64,000 bases of DNA from NCBI RefSeq assembly GCF_033807535.1, contig NZ_CP136856.1, positions 1,979,001 through 2,043,000 on the forward strand, given 5' to 3'. This stretch comes from Oceanisphaera sp. IT1-181. GTDB lineage: Bacteria > Pseudomonadota > Gammaproteobacteria > Enterobacterales > Aeromonadaceae. The notes below the pieces were generated by a model, which saw only the letters and a program-made list of their open reading frames with translations, was not told the DNA's origin and did no database searches. Made by a program: the position numbers and the translations under genes. Of the stretch, positions 61,816 to 64,000 are shown piece after piece (the stretch's first letter is position 1; each line of letters opens with the position of its first letter).

Positions 61816-62064
61816 TTAGCCCCCAGTCACCGGCGGGAAAAAGGCGACTTCGTCCCCGTCTTTAATGGCTGAGGTCAGCGGCACTATGGTGTGATTAACG
61901 CCCACCAACAGCTTATTCACCGCCAATGCACTGGTCCAAGGCTCACCTTGGGCCGTTAAATGTAGGCGCAGTGCTTCCACAGTCGCAAATTCATCCGCCA
62001 CCGTGATGTGATCTTGGCCTAATTGCTCGCGAATTTTGGCAAAAAATAACACCCGAATACTCAT
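61816..62064 (-). CDS. moaD: Molybdopterin synthase sulfur carrier MoaD
   Basis: An 82-residue ubiquitin-like protein ending FFPPVTGG, the Gly-Gly that is adenylated and thiocarboxylated. It overlaps moaC by four bases. Confidence 0.95.
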   Translation of the reverse strand: MSIRVLFFAKIREQLGQDHITVADEFATVEALRLHLTAQGEPWTSALAVNKLLVGVNHTIVPLTSAIKDGDEVAFFPPVTGG

Positions 62065-62546
62065 GCGTTAAAATCTCCTGACTTACCGCCGCGCTTTTCT
62101 AACAAGCGAACGCCATCGATAATCATGTCTTTTTGCACCGCCTTGCACATGTCATAAATGGTCAAGGCTGCGATAGAGGCAGCGGTGAGCGCTTCCATTT
62201 CTACGCCAGTTTGGCCGGCTAACTTGCAATAGCTTTGAATATGCACTCCGCCGCGTTCTGCATTAGGGGTGAGCTGCACTTCAACCTTAGACAAGGCTAA
62301 GGGATGACAGAGCGGAATAAGCTCGGCGGTTTTTTTGGCCGCCATAATGCCGGCGATGCGCGCGGTGGCAAACACATCGCCTTTATGATGCTGACCATTA
62401 ACGATCAGCGCCAACGTTTCCTTTGCCATCAATACCCAAGCTTCGGCGCGGGCTTCACGCACGGTCACCGCCTTATCGCTCACGTCCACCATGTTGGCCT
62501 CGCCTGAGGCATTAATGTGCGTTAATTCGCTGATAACTTCACTCAT
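62061..62546 (-). CDS. moaC: Cyclic pyranopterin monophosphate synthase MoaC
   Basis: A 161-residue enzyme (E. coli 161) that completes the pterin ring started by MoaA. It has LTHINASGEANMVDVSDKAVTVREARAEA, the catalytic-region motif IPLCHPLALSKVEV, and GVEMEALTAASIAALTIYDMCKAV. It sits in a moaB-C-D-E run with tight spacing. Confidence 0.96.
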   Translation of the reverse strand: MSEVISELTHINASGEANMVDVSDKAVTVREARAEAWVLMAKETLALIVNGQHHKGDVFATARIAGIMAAKKTAELIPLCHPLALSKVEVQLTPNAERGGVHIQSYCKLAGQTGVEMEALTAASIAALTIYDMCKAVQKDMIIDGVRLLEKRGGKSGDFNA

Positions 62547-62550
62547 GCGG

Positions 62551-63069
62551 TTACTCTACTTCAATAAGATGCTGCACAAAGTTGCAGGGTTTATGACGGG
62601 AGTCCAACTGCTCGGCTAAAATGCCAGTCCAGCCGGTACGGCAAGCACCGGTAGAGCCTGGCAGGCAAAAAATGGCGGTGCGATTGGCCAATCCCCCCAA
62701 AGCACGGCTTTGTACGGTAGAGGTGCCCAGCTCTTGATAGGTAAGGTGGCGAAACAATTCACCAAAGCCATCAATGTGGCTATCAAGTAACGGCGCTATT
62801 GCCTCAGGCGTGGTATCGCGGCCAGTAAAACCCGTGCCGCCGGTGATCAACACTACTTGTACCTCTGGACTGGCTATCCAGCCGGATACGCGCGCGCGCA
62901 GCTGATATTTATCGTCTTTGAGAATGGCTTTATCGGCCAACTGATGACCCGCTTGCGTAATGGCCTTCACCAAATACTGGCCCGAGGTATCTGTGCTTTC
63001 ATCACGGGTATCCGATACGGTCAACACGGCAATCTTTAGCGGCACAAAAGCCAAGTCGGCATGACTCAT
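62551..63069 (-). CDS. moaB: Molybdenum cofactor biosynthesis protein MoaB
   Basis: A 172-residue MogA/MoaB-fold protein (E. coli 170) with VLTVSDTRDESTDTSGQYL, VVLITGGTGFTGRDTTPEAI and FCLPGSTGACRTGWTGILAEQLD. It is thought to adenylylate molybdopterin or act in a related step. Its stop is four bases before moaC. Confidence 0.93.
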   Translation of the reverse strand: MSHADLAFVPLKIAVLTVSDTRDESTDTSGQYLVKAITQAGHQLADKAILKDDKYQLRARVSGWIASPEVQVVLITGGTGFTGRDTTPEAIAPLLDSHIDGFGELFRHLTYQELGTSTVQSRALGGLANRTAIFCLPGSTGACRTGWTGILAEQLDSRHKPCNFVQHLIEVE

Positions 63070-63572
63070 TACATCCTCACTTATTTATTATTATTTATTT
63101 AAGTACAGCGCCGAGCGCACAACAGAAGGCATCAAACGGAAATATTTAAAATAATCCAGTTATGCTGGCCTTACAGCTTAAACCTTCTTTCAAGCCGTCT
63201 TCCTGGCGCAAGTCAGGATCTCGCTTTTTTCTTTAAATCTAAGAACGAGATACCGGGGCAGGCCCGGTAAGACGGCTAAGTAAATCTCTAAACTCATCCA
63301 GCTACGCTGGCCTTACAGCTTAAATCCTCTTTCAAGCCGTCTTCCTGACGCAAGTCAGGATCTCGCTTTTTTCTTTAAATCTAAGAACGAGATACCGGGG
63401 CAGGCCCGGTAAGACGGCTAAGTAAATCTCTAAACTCATCCAGCTACGCTAGCCCGCCGAAGTTTAAGTTTTGCTGTACAAAACCGGCCAGCTAAAGCGG
63501 CCTCTACCAAAGACGCTGCTTGTTGTTAGCTCGGCGCTCCGTTAGCCCTTCATTCAACATGGCTCGAAGAGC
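63070..63572. other. Spacer between moaA and moaB
   Basis: 503 bases without a gene. It contains the tandem structured repeat, plus GGCCAGCTAAAGCGGCC (about 63486-63502). In related bacteria moaA and moaB are close, so this spacer appears enlarged by repeat insertion. Confidence 0.6.
63155..63438. repeat. Two tandem 142-bp units forming a four-way junction
   Basis: Units 63155-63296 and 63297-63438 are nearly identical, and a third partial copy starts at 63439. In each unit a 9-bp outer stem AGCCGTCTT / AAGACGGCT (63335-63343 and 63411-63419 in the second) encloses three hairpins with no unpaired base at the junction: CCTGAC-GCAA-GTCAGG, ATCTCG...CGAGAT and ACCGGG-GCAGG-CCCGGT. Unit 1 reads CCTGGC in the first hairpin, giving a G-U pair in place of A-U, so pairing is kept. 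Confidence 0.75.
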
Positions 63573-64000
63573 TTACCCCCCAATCGATGCTAAATTTGGC
63601 GTCATGCCGCTGTGGCCTTCGTGCAGGAAGTGGGTGGCTTTTTTATCCACTAAGGCGTCGCTCAAGCGCTGTTGTAAGCTGCCAATTTGGCTGTCGTCTG
63701 TCAGCAAATCACGTAAGTCCACGCCGTAGTCACCAAATAAGCACAGGTGTAGCTTGCCTAACGACGACACTCTTAATCGATTGCAGCTGGCACAAAAGTC
63801 TTTGCTATAAGGCATGATCAGGCCAATTTCGCCTTGATAATCCGGATGATAAAACACCTCGGCGGGCCCATCGTTAAAGGCCCTTATTTTTTGCTGCCAA
63901 CCCTGTTGCAGTAGCTGTGCTTTGATCACAGCACCGCGCACGTGATGACGGTCAAACAGCTCGTCCATCTCGCCGGTTTTCATCAGTTCAATAAAGCGCA
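63573..64000 (-). CDS. moaA: GTP 3',8-cyclase MoaA, C-terminal part (cut by window edge)
   Basis: About 142 C-terminal residues are visible (RFIELMKTGEMDELF onward); the radical-SAM N-terminus is outside. It contains the C-terminal iron-sulfur cysteines in CASCNRLRVSSLGKLHLCLFG and ends SIGG, the conserved Gly-Gly. MoaA opens GTP to make the first molybdopterin precursor with MoaC. Confidence 0.94.
   Translation of the reverse strand, partial: RFIELMKTGEMDELFDRHHVRGAVIKAQLLQQGWQQKIRAFNDGPAEVFYHPDYQGEIGLIMPYSKDFCASCNRLRVSSLGKLHLCLFGDYGVDLRDLLTDDSQIGSLQQRLSDALVDKKATHFLHEGHSGMTPNLASIGG

Noticed and set aside
1..64000. CRISPR array, prophage or complete insertion sequence
   Set aside because: No array of regularly spaced identical repeats, no phage structural genes and no intact transposase gene were seen; the only transposase-like protein is the degenerate one fused to cysD.

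Overview
The window looks like the chromosome of a marine or estuarine gammaproteobacterium, most like the Aeromonadales (Oceanisphaera, Oceanimonas or Zobellella type). This is inferred from protein resemblance and gene order: tig-clpP-clpX-lon-hupB-ppiD and uvrY-uvrC-pgsA-tRNA-Cys-tRNA-Leu are arranged as in enteric relatives. There is no rRNA, complete insertion sequence, prophage or CRISPR array. Intergenic regions are unusually rich in short dispersed repeats.

Layout. 1-388 is the end of pgi. 865-8010 is a sulfate-assimilation block: an SLC13 permease, a transposase-like ORF running in frame into cysD, a four-helix-bundle gene, a cysN-cysC fusion and cysQ. 8247-10403 is a lone kpsC-type capsule Kdo transferase. 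11381-18205 holds an MFS exporter, dinG, a porin, a DksA/TraR-like zinc-finger protein and dusC. 18710-21857 is a zinc-acquisition ABC operon of the Zrg type behind a candidate Zur box. 22015-29071 carries a LysR regulator, the cystine carrier tcyP, trhO and two DMT-family exporters. 29394-35800 holds a lipoprotein and then a tightly coupled operon (binding protein, phosphodiesterase-like hydrolase, two permeases, ATPase, HAD phosphatase) that looks like an uptake-and-dephosphorylation system for an unidentified phosphorylated compound. 35961-38736 has an L,D-transpeptidase-like protein, a lipoprotein and an Xre/RES toxin-antitoxin pair. 38737-40147 has no convincing gene. 40148-54486 is conserved core: two tRNAs, pgsA, uvrC, uvrY, ppiD, hupB, lon, clpX, clpP, tig and a malic enzyme. 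54622-61187 has a diguanylate cyclase, an ArsC/Spx-like protein, an M15 peptidase, alanine dehydrogenase and a MetQ-like binding protein. 61341-64000 is moaE-moaD-moaC-moaB and the end of moaA.

The strongest candidates for something undescribed are: (1) the degenerate IS630-transposase-like domain fused in frame to cysD; (2) a 142-bp unit repeated in tandem between moaA and moaB, each copy folding into a perfect four-way junction with a base change that preserves pairing; (3) a family of roughly 300-bp MITE-like elements, one with an 8-bp target duplication; (4) intergenic-type repeats that now form part of kpsC and cysQ; and (5) the organophosphate-type uptake operon.
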